A stretch of DNA of 64,000 bases from Desulfuromonadaceae bacterium (GCA_028687585.1 JAQTZV010000001.1:62001-126000), one strand, 5' to 3'; numbered from the stretch's first letter, positions 17,138 to 26,400 are shown. Notes: generated from the sequence alone by a model not told the origin. Translations and numbers: made by a program.

Positions 17138-17632
17138 CTAACTTTCTGGTTGAATATTTGGTGTTCTCGCCGTTGGTTCATCTGGATTTGCCAAATGTGC
17201 AGCCCCGACACCTTTCGCTTTAACCTTGGCAGGAGTAATTATCTCCAGATATCGGGATATGCAAATAACCCCGCCAACTTCCTTGTTAGAATATAAAAAA
17301 GGGGATTTTGAGGTTGATTTACGGACAGTTTCTCCATTGGGATAGGTGATTATTTCTGCCATGTTCTGGATAGATACTCTGTTTTTCATGACATATATAT
17401 CATCTTCCAGGGCTTTTTGAGCTTGCTCGATTGGAAGCAAATCAAAATCAGTTTTTCCAATGATTCCAGGAATAGTCAGATTATAATGTTCGGCTTTTAC
17501 CCTGCTGGCACATCTAATTTCTCCTCCAGTGAACCCTCCTTTGCCATCGGAGTGATATTCCTTAATAACTATTGAGTCCTCAATTTGCTCAAGAATCGCA
17601 TAATAAAAAATCAAATCCATCATTTGTCCCAT
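17138..17632 (-). CDS. Stand-alone PAS-domain protein
   Basis: The 164-residue protein has a PAS-like fold: GIIGKTDFDLLPIEQAQKAL corresponds to the PAS helix region, and GGVICISRYLEI to the last strand. No kinase, GGDEF or HTH output domain follows; the last 30 residues are low-complexity. It may be a truncated sensor or a single-domain signalling protein. GTAAGGAGCATATC precedes the ATG. Confidence 0.6.
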   Translation of the reverse strand: MGQMMDLIFYYAILEQIEDSIVIKEYHSDGKGGFTGGEIRCASRVKAEHYNLTIPGIIGKTDFDLLPIEQAQKALEDDIYVMKNRVSIQNMAEIITYPNGETVRKSTSKSPFLYSNKEVGGVICISRYLEIITPAKVKAKGVGAAHLANPDEPTARTPNIQPES

Positions 17633-17703
17633 GATATGCTCCTTACTGAGTTATTAAGTTACTAATATTGGGCGCTGGGTCGAGCATATATTATTAGATG
17701 CAC

Positions 17704-17967
17704 TTACGGTTTTATATTCTCTTTTGCATCCAATTTCATATGTGCTTCAAGCTCCGTCCCTTTAATCTTCCCGTACCGGATGAACCACAATTTGCCGTCC
17801 GGATCCCCTTTTCCACCTGACCTTCTCGCCATTTTTCCCAATTCCAGCTCTCCATAAGCAATCAGCTCCGGCACAAGTGCCTCAGCAGAAAGCTTTTGCT
17901 GCCTGGCCGGCAACTCTTTTTTCTCCTCAATCAGTTCCACCGTTTTTGTCCGGGTGCGGCTTGCCAC
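17704..17967 (-). CDS. Hypothetical protein (87 aa)
   Basis: The small soluble basic protein contains LSAEALVPELIAYGELELGK and a GKLWFIRYGKIKGTELEAHM segment. No family is recognised. It begins with GTG at 17967 after TTAAGGAGCATA. A short gap with no clear terminator separates it from the PAS gene downstream. Confidence 0.55.
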   Translation of the reverse strand: MASRTRTKTVELIEEKKELPARQQKLSAEALVPELIAYGELELGKMARRSGGKGDPDGKLWFIRYGKIKGTELEAHMKLDAKENIKP

Positions 17968-18116
17968 CCTATGCTCCTTAAAAACCGGGTTGGCAGTGAT
18001 TTTGTGGACTATAAATGATTATTGCTTATAATACTACGATGCAGCGTGCGATTTTTTATGAAAAAAAGGGCGGGGAATATTCCCGCCCTTCGAGTTACTT
18101 CCGCGTACATCCTGGT

Positions 18117-19739
18117 TTACTTCTTCGTTTCTCCCTTTGTAACAACCGCCATCGCGTCATTCAGGATCTTGACACCCGCTTTTGAGGCGGCGATGGAGCC
18201 GGTTAGACTTTCACGAGCCAGATCTGGGTTATGGAAACCGTCCGAGTTCTCGGCGGTCCAGTATTCCCAGAGAACATGTGCTTCTTCATGCTTTTCGCGC
18301 GCTTGGGTCAAAACACTCTCGGTCACGCCCATGCGCTGGGCGGCAGCATACGAGTCGATCAGCTGGCCAAGCCAATACTCGGCTTTGCGCATTTTGCCCT
18401 TGGTATAGTTAATGATCGATTCCATCTCATACTGTTTTTTCTCGACATTGCTGTCCGGGTGGCAGCCGAGGCAGGCGGCCTTGATGTTCTGTTTCGGTTT
18501 GACCACGCCGTGGGTTGAGAACATCTTGCCGTCTTTCCCCTTCATCTTCGGCATGTGGCACTGGTGGCACTGAACCCCGGCCTTGTCATGAACGCTGCCG
18601 GCATAGGTCTCTGCTTCCGGGTGCTGGAACTTGATCAGGCGGGCTCCGGTAACGGCGTGCTTGAAGTCGAAGAAGTCCAGCTCCTTGTAATGCTTCAGCA
18701 GCTGCAGAGCGTTTTTGAGCGGGAAGTGGTTGGTGCGCTGGTCTGTGTAAGTCACTTTGGCGCCGTCGCTCCACTGGCTGCCGCCGCCGCAGTTGTACTC
18801 GACGTGGCACTGGGCGCACATCATGCGGGAGTCGGTTTTCTCCATAATGCCGATCTTGCGGAAGCCGTCACGGAAGCTGATAACCTTCAGGTCGGTTTTG
18901 CCGCCCTTGGCAAAAATATTGTTCTTGGTATCTCGCTCGATTGCCTGAATCAGGCCGTCGCGAACGATACGGGGCTGGGTGCCGTGTGGATCATGGCAAT
19001 GGATACAGCCGACCGGGTTGTTGGTGTCCTTGGCGACATCAACGATGTTGGAGGTGCGGTCCCACTTCGCCCTGGGATCCTTGTCCCCCATGAATTTCCA
19101 TTTCAGGATATGGTCTGATGTCTTACACTGGATGCAGGTCGGATTGCCGGCCATGGCGCTTTCATTCAGCTTGTAATCCTTTCCCTTGTCCTCCAGTACG
19201 TCCCAGGTTTTACCGACCTTGTCGATACCTTTCCAGCCGTCCTTAAACTGAAAACGGCCACCCTGGAAGCGATCTACGGCAAATTGGTCGATGACCATGA
19301 AGGCATGGCCGCGCGGCTCATTGTGCTCAAAGGTAAAGCCGTAGGGTGCCAGAAGTTTGTCCTGCATCGGCGATCGACCGGTTGGGGTGCCTTTTTCTTT
19401 GCGGGCACCACCATCTCGGTTAACGCTGTAAAAACTCTCCATCTGGTTCTTGTGACATTTTCCGCAGAGCGCCTGATCGATAACGGTAACCGGTTTGTTC
19501 TTCTCGGGGTCACCCATGTGGGCGTCGAGTCTGTCATGGCAGACTGTGCAGGCAAGCTTGGCATGTTTGGAGCCCTCTTTGAGAGCCTTGACCTCGTCGT
19601 GGCACTCGTAACATTTGGCGCGACCGTCATTGGCAACTTTTGTGGCCGGTTTGTTGACTGCGGTTGTGAGCACTGGGATAGACAGGAACGTAACAGTGCC
19701 GAGCAATGCTACGGTCATGATGATTTTCTTCTTTTGCAT
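18117..19739 (-). CDS. Octaheme cytochrome c nitrite reductase (ONR type)
   Basis: The 540-residue periplasmic enzyme has a signal peptide and eight heme motifs in order: CYECH, CTVCH, CGKCH, CIQCK, CIHCH, CAQCH, CHQCH, CLGCH. The fourth, CxxCK, is the catalytic heme with Lys as axial ligand. This is the octaheme nitrite reductase pattern, not pentaheme NrfA. CAQCHVEYNC keeps a Tyr-x-Cys pair like the Tyr-Cys cross-link of the Thioalkalivibrio enzyme, and FQHPEAE supplies the active-site His. It reduces nitrite (and often hydroxylamine) to ammonium. The start at 19739 follows AAAGGAG. It has its own promoter region with a CRP/FNR-like site at 19831. Confidence 0.93.
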   Translation of the reverse strand: MQKKKIIMTVALLGTVTFLSIPVLTTAVNKPATKVANDGRAKCYECHDEVKALKEGSKHAKLACTVCHDRLDAHMGDPEKNKPVTVIDQALCGKCHKNQMESFYSVNRDGGARKEKGTPTGRSPMQDKLLAPYGFTFEHNEPRGHAFMVIDQFAVDRFQGGRFQFKDGWKGIDKVGKTWDVLEDKGKDYKLNESAMAGNPTCIQCKTSDHILKWKFMGDKDPRAKWDRTSNIVDVAKDTNNPVGCIHCHDPHGTQPRIVRDGLIQAIERDTKNNIFAKGGKTDLKVISFRDGFRKIGIMEKTDSRMMCAQCHVEYNCGGGSQWSDGAKVTYTDQRTNHFPLKNALQLLKHYKELDFFDFKHAVTGARLIKFQHPEAETYAGSVHDKAGVQCHQCHMPKMKGKDGKMFSTHGVVKPKQNIKAACLGCHPDSNVEKKQYEMESIINYTKGKMRKAEYWLGQLIDSYAAAQRMGVTESVLTQAREKHEEAHVLWEYWTAENSDGFHNPDLARESLTGSIAASKAGVKILNDAMAVVTKGETKK

Positions 19740-19830
19740 GTTTTTGTTCTCCTTTCGTGGCGTGTGATGATCTATGCGGTAGTAGCTGTGTAATGGTGGC
19801 GGATTGTGCCGTATCAGACTCAAAAAACAT

Positions 19831-19844
19831 TTGATCAAAATCAA
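19831..19844. promoter_or_regulatory. CRP/FNR-family site upstream of nitrite reductase
   Basis: TTGATCAAAATCAA matches TTGAT-N4-ATCAA. Placing its centre at about -41 puts a -10-like CACAAT near 19803-19808 on the minus strand, consistent with class II activation of the nitrite reductase gene. Confidence 0.75.
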
Positions 19845-19850
19845 TTTTTA

Positions 19851-20213
19851 TCAAGTCTGCTGCCTCGGTACCAACAGTACCGCCTTTGGCTCAACCGGGC
19901 AGACATACTCGCAATTCCCGCAGCCGTTACAGAACTGCGGGTTGATTCTGATCCCTACGCCGGGATTGAGTTTGATTGCCTGTGGTTTGCAGCTCTCCAC
20001 ACAGGCGGAACAGCTGTTGCTGCGGGCGAGACAGCGGTCATTAAATGCCTCTGCAACCATGTCGAGACGCGGTTCGGATGACGGGGGTGTTCCCTGTGGT
20101 GCCACGACCGGCAGTACGGGAAGATGCTCCTTGAGTGTACCCGCAATATCGAGCGCCGCTTTCCCGAGTGAGGAGAGTCCCTGCCGGAAAAAATCCTTGC
20201 GGGAAATGCTCAC
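19851..20213 (-). CDS. NapF/NapG-like 4Fe-4S ferredoxin
   Basis: The 120-residue protein begins with GTG at 20213 (VSISRKDFFRQGLSSLGKAA), overlapping the upstream PAS gene stop by GTGA. It has two cysteine clusters: SCSACVESCKP and CNGCGNCEYVCP, suggesting one or two 4Fe-4S clusters. The RKDFFRQG start resembles NapF/NapG-type proteins or a degenerate Tat motif. It probably passes electrons within the nitrate/nitrite system or takes part in enzyme maturation. Confidence 0.75.
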   Translation of the reverse strand: MSISRKDFFRQGLSSLGKAALDIAGTLKEHLPVLPVVAPQGTPPSSEPRLDMVAEAFNDRCLARSNSCSACVESCKPQAIKLNPGVGIRINPQFCNGCGNCEYVCPVEPKAVLLVPRQQT

Positions 20214-20647
20214 GCCTGCTTCCCTTCCAATTCCTTGAGACGCTCCTTCAACGCTTTTTCCTTCTGAAAGCGGGCCGTGATGTCTCTGATAATTGCTCCG
20301 GTGCCGAGCACTGCGCCATCCTCGCTCCGTACGATGACCATGCTGAATTCCAGAGAAAACCGGGTGCCGTCCTTGCGCAAGCCGGGTGCCGAGAGCAGTT
20401 CCGTGCCGTAGCGGGTTACACCGCTTGCCATAACCTTGTGATAACCCTCCCAATGCCTGCCGCGCAGGTTTTCCGGGATGATCAGGTCGAGGCTTTGCCC
20501 CTCGGCTTCGGCGGCCGAATAGCCGAACATTGCCTCGGCCCCCTTGTTCCAGAGCCGGATGAGTCCTTCATGGTCAGCAAACATGATGGCGTCACTGTTC
20601 TCACGTACGATCTGCTCGCTTAATGACGTAAACGATAAATTATTCAT
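20210..20647 (-). CDS. Single-domain PAS sensor protein
   Basis: The 145-residue protein consists of one PAS domain with a PAC segment (MFADHEGLIRLWNKGAEAMF, FGYSAAEAEGQ, GTGAIIRDITAR) and a short C-terminal coiled tail. No output domain is present. Similar stand-alone PAS proteins are found in some nitrate or redox operons. It is translationally coupled to the ferredoxin gene and preceded by TTAAAGGAG. It may sense a small ligand or redox state and act through protein contact. Confidence 0.8.
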   Translation of the reverse strand: MNNLSFTSLSEQIVRENSDAIMFADHEGLIRLWNKGAEAMFGYSAAEAEGQSLDLIIPENLRGRHWEGYHKVMASGVTRYGTELLSAPGLRKDGTRFSLEFSMVIVRSEDGAVLGTGAIIRDITARFQKEKALKERLKELEGKQA

Positions 20648-20744
20648 TTAACTTCTCCTTTAATAAATCAGCGCTCAATAACCGAGGAGGCTGTAATAAA
20701 TAATACCGTCTTCACTTTTTGATTCTCCATTCCCAACCAGGCTT

Positions 20745-22130
20745 TCAGCACGGCATCTCTGCATTGTTGCGGGAATAATACCACCAGGTCATGATAATGC
20801 AACTGAGGTAGAAAATTATGAATCCATACAGGGCAGCGTCCGGACCACCGGTAGAAGCGATTGAAGTGCCAAAACTTTTTGGAATGAAGAATGCTCCGTA
20901 GGCGGCAAAGGCCGAGGTAAAGCCTAGCACTGCAGCAGATTCCTTGCCGGCGTCCTTGATCGCTTGATCTTGGGCTTCCGCACCTTTTCCCAGTGCATCG
21001 CGCTGCCGCTCGGTAAGAAAGATTACCGGGATCATGCGGAACGTGGAACCGTTACCGATTCCGGTGGCGAAGAAGAGGAGGATGAACAACGCCAGAAAGC
21101 CCCAGAAGTTTCCGCCTGCGCCACCATGAGGCAGGAAAAAGAGGACGCCAAAGACCGCGACCGCCATAACGATAAAGTTCCAGAACGTAACTGCTGCGCC
21201 GCCAAGTTTGTCGGCCAGCCAACCGCCCAACGGCCTGGAGAGCGCCCCTACCAGCGGGCCGAGGAAGGCGTACTGGGTTGGATTCACCTCAGGGAACTGT
21301 GATTTAATCAGGAGCGGAAGACCGGCAGAGTAGCCGATGAACGAACCGAAGGTTCCGAGGTAGAGCCAGCACATGATCCAGTTATGTCTGCGCCTGAAAA
21401 TGATGGATTGCTCCTTGAACGACGCCTTGGCGCTGGCGATGTCGTTCATGCCGAACCATGCAGCGATCGTCGCGGCAACGATGAACGGTACCCAGACGAA
21501 CCCGGCGTTTTGCAGCCAGATGGATTTGGTTACACCTTTGACCACGCAGACCTGTGGGTCGCCGCACAACGCGCTGAACATGCCGGTGGTTATCACAAGC
21601 GGCACAAGGAACTGCATCGCGCTGACACCCAGATTACCCAGACCGGCGTTCAGCCCCAGCGCGGTTCCCTTCTGCGCCTTGGGATAGAAAAAACTGATAT
21701 TTGCCATGCTCGACGCGAAGTTTCCCCCTCCGAAACCGCACAGAAGCGCTAAGATCAACATGGTAGTATAGCTGGTATTCGAGTCTCGCACGGCAAACCC
21801 GATACCGATAGCCGGTATCAGGAGTGATGCCGTGCTGATAGTGGTCCATTTCCTGCCGCCGAATATCGGCACCATGAATGAATAGAATATCCTCAGGGTT
21901 GCGCCCGACAGTCCGGGGAGCGCCGCAAGCCAGAACAGCTTGTTAGGATCATATTTGAATCCGATGTTCGGCAGGTTGACGACAACCACGCTCCAGACCA
22001 TCCAGACCGAGAAGGCGAGCAGCAGCGCCGGGATAGATATCCAGAGATTGCGGCTGGCAATTCGCTTTCCTTTCTTCTCCCAGAAATTTTTATCTTCCGG
22101 GCTCCACTCTGTGAGTAATCGTGATGACAT
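20745..22130 (-). CDS. narK: NarK-type nitrate/nitrite transporter
   Basis: The 461-residue MFS protein has 12 predicted membrane segments. It carries the nitrate signature motifs FGGGNFASSMANISFFYP and GLNAGLGNLGVS, the conserved Arg in GATLRIFYSFM, and a second nitrate-signature-like region near GIGNGSTFRMIP. It imports nitrate and/or exports nitrite. A periplasmic loop carries a Cys pair (ALCGDPQVC). It is the last transport gene in the nar operon. AAAAAGGAGATC precedes the ATG. Confidence 0.92.
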   Translation of the reverse strand: MSSRLLTEWSPEDKNFWEKKGKRIASRNLWISIPALLLAFSVWMVWSVVVVNLPNIGFKYDPNKLFWLAALPGLSGATLRIFYSFMVPIFGGRKWTTISTASLLIPAIGIGFAVRDSNTSYTTMLILALLCGFGGGNFASSMANISFFYPKAQKGTALGLNAGLGNLGVSAMQFLVPLVITTGMFSALCGDPQVCVVKGVTKSIWLQNAGFVWVPFIVAATIAAWFGMNDIASAKASFKEQSIIFRRRHNWIMCWLYLGTFGSFIGYSAGLPLLIKSQFPEVNPTQYAFLGPLVGALSRPLGGWLADKLGGAAVTFWNFIVMAVAVFGVLFFLPHGGAGGNFWGFLALFILLFFATGIGNGSTFRMIPVIFLTERQRDALGKGAEAQDQAIKDAGKESAAVLGFTSAFAAYGAFFIPKSFGTSIASTGGPDAALYGFIIFYLSCIIMTWWYYSRNNAEMPC

Positions 22131-22154
22131 TCGCGTGATCTCCTTTTTACCGTT

Positions 22155-23705
22155 CTATTGTTTTGACGATACGTTCGCTACGGTTCCTTCGATCTTGAGC
22201 ATATCCTTCGGGTGTTTCTCGGACATCATCTTTTTTACGACATAGTTCAAGGACATAAGACAGACCAGTGACAGGGCGAACATAAACATCCAGCAACTGC
22301 TCCAGAGTCCGGTCCATTCCAACAGATAGCCAAAGACGATCGGGCAGACAAAACCGCCCAGCCCTCCGAGGACACCCACCATCCCGCCAACGACACCGAC
22401 TTCGTCCGGGAAATAATCTGGAATCAGCTTATAGACTGCCGCCTTGCCGATCCCCCAGGTGCTTCCGAGTATAAAAACCAGCGTGGCAAATATCCAGACA
22501 TTGGCCTGGAAGGAAATCCTTGTCACTCCCTTGGCTAGCAGTTCTTTCTTCTTCACCGTCTGCCCGACCGTGACCACCGGCTCCTGCCAGGTCTGCTTCC
22601 GGGGAAAGACCAGTATCCGGTCATCAAATTTCTCGAAAACTTCAGGTTTTGGCTTCAATGTGTATGGCTGTTCGTTACCGGCGGCAACAGAGGCTATCAC
22701 TTCCCTGACAACGACTGCGGAAGTGGTTACTTCCTTAACCACTCCGCTCCGTTTGGCCATGATCCCCCGGCCGGGCGAATAGATCTCCATCTTCGGCACA
22801 ATGATCAGCATGCTGATTAGAGCGGATGCCCCCAGAACCCAGTACATGATCTGGCGGCCGCCGAACTTGTCGGACATCCACCCGCCCAGAGCACGGATAA
22901 CCCCGGATGGGACACTGAACAGCGAGGCGAACAGTCCGGCGGTGACGAGCGGCAGGTAATAGACGTTGACAAAATAGGGTACGAGCCATTGGGAAAAGGC
23001 GACAAAACAGCCGAATACCAGGAAGTAATACATACCGAAGCGCCAGACGCGAATATGTTTGAGCGGCGTCAGCATTTCAGAAAATGACTTGCCTGAGCTG
23101 GCCGGTTTTTTGTTCTCGCTGAAGATCATGAAAATTACGCCCATAGCCGCCAGGATCAGGGCGTAATAGACCGGGAGCTGCCGCCACCCCTCAATATTAG
23201 CGCCGTTGTTGGTCAGCTTGTTGAGCATGGTCGGGGCACACAACGTGGTTAGTGCCGCTCCGGCATTTCCGGCGCCGAAGATGCCGAGCGCAGTCCCCTG
23301 GCGCTCTCGCGGATACCAGACCGAGGTAAAGGCAATACCGATTGAAAAGCTGACGCCGACCAGGCCGAAGCCGAAACTGCAGAGGGCAAACGAGGTGAAG
23401 CTTTCAGCCTTGGAGAGCAGGTACATGGGGATGGCACAGAGGAACAGGAGCGCACCGAAAACCGGTTTTCCGCCGAACTTATCGGTCAACATGCCGGCGG
23501 GCAGTCGGAACAGCGAACCGGTCAGAACCGGAATTCCGAACAGCCAGCCGATCTTCACCGGCCCCCAGTTGAACACCTGGTTGTCCACCAGAAATGTTAC
23601 CAGCACACCGTTGAACATCCAGGCGCCAAAACAGACAGTAAAAGCCAGCGTGTTAAGAAAAAGAATTTTATGTGATTTTGCAGTGGCGGTTTCCAGCATC
23701 ATCAA
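22155..23705 (-). CDS. NarK-type MFS transporter with inserted soluble domain
   Basis: The 516-residue nitrate/nitrite transporter is about 80-100 residues longer than ordinary NarK. After the first 8 membrane segments, a hydrophilic insertion (about residues 304-395) carries PGRGIMAKRSGVVKEV and VVTVGQTVKKKELLAKGVTR, a pattern like a barrel-sandwich (lipoyl-like) fold without the modified Lys motif. The membrane core then resumes with ANVWIFATLVFILGSTWGIG. Family membership is clear from GFGLVGVSFSIGIAF and ALGIFGAGNAGAALT. It sits directly after narI, and two different carriers in one operon suggest uptake and antiport roles. Confidence 0.88.
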   Translation of the reverse strand: MMMLETATAKSHKILFLNTLAFTVCFGAWMFNGVLVTFLVDNQVFNWGPVKIGWLFGIPVLTGSLFRLPAGMLTDKFGGKPVFGALLFLCAIPMYLLSKAESFTSFALCSFGFGLVGVSFSIGIAFTSVWYPRERQGTALGIFGAGNAGAALTTLCAPTMLNKLTNNGANIEGWRQLPVYYALILAAMGVIFMIFSENKKPASSGKSFSEMLTPLKHIRVWRFGMYYFLVFGCFVAFSQWLVPYFVNVYYLPLVTAGLFASLFSVPSGVIRALGGWMSDKFGGRQIMYWVLGASALISMLIIVPKMEIYSPGRGIMAKRSGVVKEVTTSAVVVREVIASVAAGNEQPYTLKPKPEVFEKFDDRILVFPRKQTWQEPVVTVGQTVKKKELLAKGVTRISFQANVWIFATLVFILGSTWGIGKAAVYKLIPDYFPDEVGVVGGMVGVLGGLGGFVCPIVFGYLLEWTGLWSSCWMFMFALSLVCLMSLNYVVKKMMSEKHPKDMLKIEGTVANVSSKQ

Positions 23706-23738
23706 TTCCTTTCAAACCGGATTCAGTTTCGGTAAACG

Positions 23739-24404
23739 TTACTTTGACCGCCAGCGATACAGGATCGGCGGATCCATCAGGAAACGGACAGGGACATACA
23801 ACAGATGAACCAGTTTGGTGAACGGCAACAGCGCCACAATCAGGAAAGCACCGGCCGCATGCAGCTTCAAAATCAGCGGAAAATCAGTCATATACTCGAT
23901 CTGCGGGGTGAAAGTCGCCAGCGACCAGAGGTAGGGAACTGCCGTATGCAGATACCACTGTGATCCCCAACGCATGAAGGTTGAAATGTAAACGCCACTC
24001 AGCGCTTGCGCCACAAGCAGGAAAAGGAGAACCCAATCCGAAGCAAAGGTCACCCGCTTCAAAAGCGGGGTATTGACACGGCGCAACAACAGAGCCAGAC
24101 AACCAAACAGAGCAAAAAGGCCGAGTGCGAGACCAACGCTCTCGAAGATGATCAGTCTGCTCTGATTGCCGAGAAAAGCCTTCATCGGGCCGGGAGCGAC
24201 AACACCGATAAAATGGGCTGCGAGCACCGGCAGGATCCCGTAGTGCCAGGGATTTATCCCCCAGAAGAGGACATTGCGCTCCAGGAACTGAGTGGAGTAG
24301 GCCGACCAGGTCAGGCGATTGGAGTAGAAACGATAGGGTGTTACAAAGATCAATAGCGCCAGTGCGGTGTACGGCATCACAATAAAAATGAAACTGTTCA
24401 GCAT
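23739..24404 (-). CDS. narI: Respiratory nitrate reductase gamma subunit NarI
   Basis: The 221-residue integral membrane cytochrome b has five predicted transmembrane helices and paired heme b His residues (YGILPVLAAHFIG and LPLILKLHAAGAF-type helices). It oxidises quinol and sends electrons to NarH. The start overlaps the narJ stop by 7 bp. Length is normal for the family. Confidence 0.92.
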   Translation of the reverse strand: MLNSFIFIVMPYTALALLIFVTPYRFYSNRLTWSAYSTQFLERNVLFWGINPWHYGILPVLAAHFIGVVAPGPMKAFLGNQSRLIIFESVGLALGLFALFGCLALLLRRVNTPLLKRVTFASDWVLLFLLVAQALSGVYISTFMRWGSQWYLHTAVPYLWSLATFTPQIEYMTDFPLILKLHAAGAFLIVALLPFTKLVHLLYVPVRFLMDPPILYRWRSK

Positions 24405-24943
24405 GGTTGCACCTCCTTACAATCTTCAGCACAGAGCAGACGTGCCGTTTCAACGAGCACTTTCCAGTGGGAATCCTGTCGGGCGGCAAAGGCGGTGCTG
24501 AGCCGTTCTACTCCCGGCAATACACATTCGACGATGAATGGCTGTCGTACCCCCCGTTCCTCCTGTCGAGCCCGATGAGCCAAAAAGCCGAGTACCACTG
24601 AGAGGTGGTCAGGAAGTTCGGTCCCGACAGGGATGTATCCGCACCGTTCGAACTCCTGTTTCAGCATGATCATATAGCCCCCCTTCTTCTGATTGTCGCC
24701 GAAGAGATGGTGTCCCAGATAAGGGGCGGTCGCCGGATTGAAATCGAAGGTGGCTACATACTCTTCCTGCAGCTCAGCCAAGGAAGAGGCATCGGCAAAC
24801 TCGGCAAATTCAGGCAGGGGACTGCCCAGTCGCCGCTCGTGCAAAAAAGTGCAGACGAGGTTGTAATCGTTCTGTAGTTGCAGCTTTTCCTCCGGATATT
24901 CGAGCATCCGGGCAAGGGCATCATAGCTGACGGCAATAGTCAT
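24398..24943 (-). CDS. narJ: Nitrate reductase assembly chaperone NarJ
   Basis: The 181-residue protein of the TorD/NarJ family is needed for insertion of molybdenum cofactor and FS0 cluster into NarG. Conserved features include LARMLEYPEEKLQ at the N-terminus, LQEEYVATFDFNPATAPYLG, and DHLSVVLGFLA. It overlaps narH by 4 bp and narI by 7 bp, so the order narGHJI is standard. Confidence 0.92.
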   Translation of the reverse strand: MTIAVSYDALARMLEYPEEKLQLQNDYNLVCTFLHERRLGSPLPEFAEFADASSLAELQEEYVATFDFNPATAPYLGHHLFGDNQKKGGYMIMLKQEFERCGYIPVGTELPDHLSVVLGFLAHRARQEERGVRQPFIVECVLPGVERLSTAFAARQDSHWKVLVETARLLCAEDCKEVQPC

Positions 24944-26400
24944 TTTGGCCCCCTTGTTTTCTTCAGAATACCAAAACCGCTGGCACCCTTGCGTTGGTAC
25001 GAGTCCTGCTCCTCCCGCTGCTGGGTCGGAATAATGTTCCGCTCGCGGTATGGGGCAATGGTAAAGAGGCGATAGAGACGATCTGCTCCCGCTTCGTCCA
25101 GTCCCGCATTTTTCAGGATGGACTCTTCGATAGGTTGGCCAAGATTGCCGGCACGTTTAAAGAGCCTCAGGGCTATCTGCTTCCGTAAAATATCAGCAAT
25201 GATTTCCTGGTTACCGCCGGAGAGGAGACTTGCCAGAAAACTGATCGGTGCCCGCATCTTTTCGAGCAGCGGGAAGGTGCCATGATCGGCCAGTTCGTGG
25301 AGATCGCCGCCGCTGGAAATAACCGGCGAGAGTGAGGGAATGTAGTAGGCCATCGGCATGGTACGGAATTCCGGGTGTAACGGCAGAGCAACGGCAAACT
25401 CCTTTACCAGAGCATACACCGGTGATTTTTCGGCAGCTTCCAGCCACTGATCAGAGACTCCGTTCTTGCGGGCTGCTTCCCGCACAGCCGGATCATGCGG
25501 ATCCAGAATAACATCGCGATGAGCGGCAACCAGTTGATCATCGGGCTTGAGCAGCGCTTCTTCCACGCGGTCAGCATCGTAGAGAAGTACGCCTACGTGA
25601 CGAATCCGGCCGACGCAACTATGGGCACAGGCGTTGCACTGGCCGGTTTCGGTACGGGGGAAACAGAAGATGCATTTCTCCGCTTTGCCGCTTTGCCAGT
25701 TGAAATAGACCTTTTTATAGGGACAGGCGCTGGTACAGAAACGCCACCCTTTACAGACCTCCTGATCCACCAGGACAACTCCGTCCTCGCCTCGTTTGTA
25801 GATAGCCCGAGACGGACAGGAGGCGACACAGGCAGGGTTCAGACAGTGATTGCAGATACGGGGAAGATAGTGCATGAACATGCGACCATAATCTTCGACA
25901 AGGGTACGATCTTCTAAATTGGAGTCTTCGACTGCGTAGACCTGAGAACCGGAGAGGTCGTCATCCCAATTGGGCCCGCCGGTTATTTTCTCAATCCGCT
26001 CTCCGGAGACCTGGGAAAAAGCCTCCGCTACCGGTTGATCGCTGCCGGGGGGGGCCTTATACAGATTGCTGTAGTCGAAATCGAACGGTTCATAGTAGTC
26101 GTCCAGCTTCGGCATATTCGGCTGGAAGAACATGTTGAACAGCGTCGGCCCCTTGCCCAGCGCCCGCAGCTTCAGCTTGCCATTCTCGCGGAGCCAGCCA
26201 CCTTTGAAGATGGTCTGGTTTTCCCACTTTTTGGGATAGCCGACACCCGGCTTGGTTTCGACGTTGTTCCACCACATGTATTCGGCACCCTTGCGGTCAG
26301 TCCAGATGTTTTTGCAGGAGATGCTGCAGGTGTGGCAGCCGATGCACTTGTCCAGATTGAATACCATTACCAGTTGCGCTCGTACGTCCATTGCCCTCAC
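24940..26400 (-). CDS. narH: Respiratory nitrate reductase beta subunit NarH
   Basis: The 486-residue iron-sulfur subunit wires NarI to NarG on the cytoplasmic face. It contains four cysteine clusters: CIGCHTCSISCKN, CNHCLNPACVASCP, CKGWRFCTSACPYKK (Trp in place of the second Cys, giving the 3Fe-4S cluster as in E. coli NarH) and the later CIFC/CNACAHSC group. Translation starts at a GTG overlapping the narG stop by 4 bp. Length is within the usual range. Confidence 0.95.
   Translation of the reverse strand: MRAMDVRAQLVMVFNLDKCIGCHTCSISCKNIWTDRKGAEYMWWNNVETKPGVGYPKKWENQTIFKGGWLRENGKLKLRALGKGPTLFNMFFQPNMPKLDDYYEPFDFDYSNLYKAPPGSDQPVAEAFSQVSGERIEKITGGPNWDDDLSGSQVYAVEDSNLEDRTLVEDYGRMFMHYLPRICNHCLNPACVASCPSRAIYKRGEDGVVLVDQEVCKGWRFCTSACPYKKVYFNWQSGKAEKCIFCFPRTETGQCNACAHSCVGRIRHVGVLLYDADRVEEALLKPDDQLVAAHRDVILDPHDPAVREAARKNGVSDQWLEAAEKSPVYALVKEFAVALPLHPEFRTMPMAYYIPSLSPVISSGGDLHELADHGTFPLLEKMRAPISFLASLLSGGNQEIIADILRKQIALRLFKRAGNLGQPIEESILKNAGLDEAGADRLYRLFTIAPYRERNIIPTQQREEQDSYQRKGASGFGILKKTRGPK

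Noticed and set aside
16113..17967. Intact contractile injection system or prophage tail cluster
   Set aside because: Only one tail-tube-like fragment is present; neighbouring genes are PAS and unknown small proteins with no sheath, baseplate or lysis genes.
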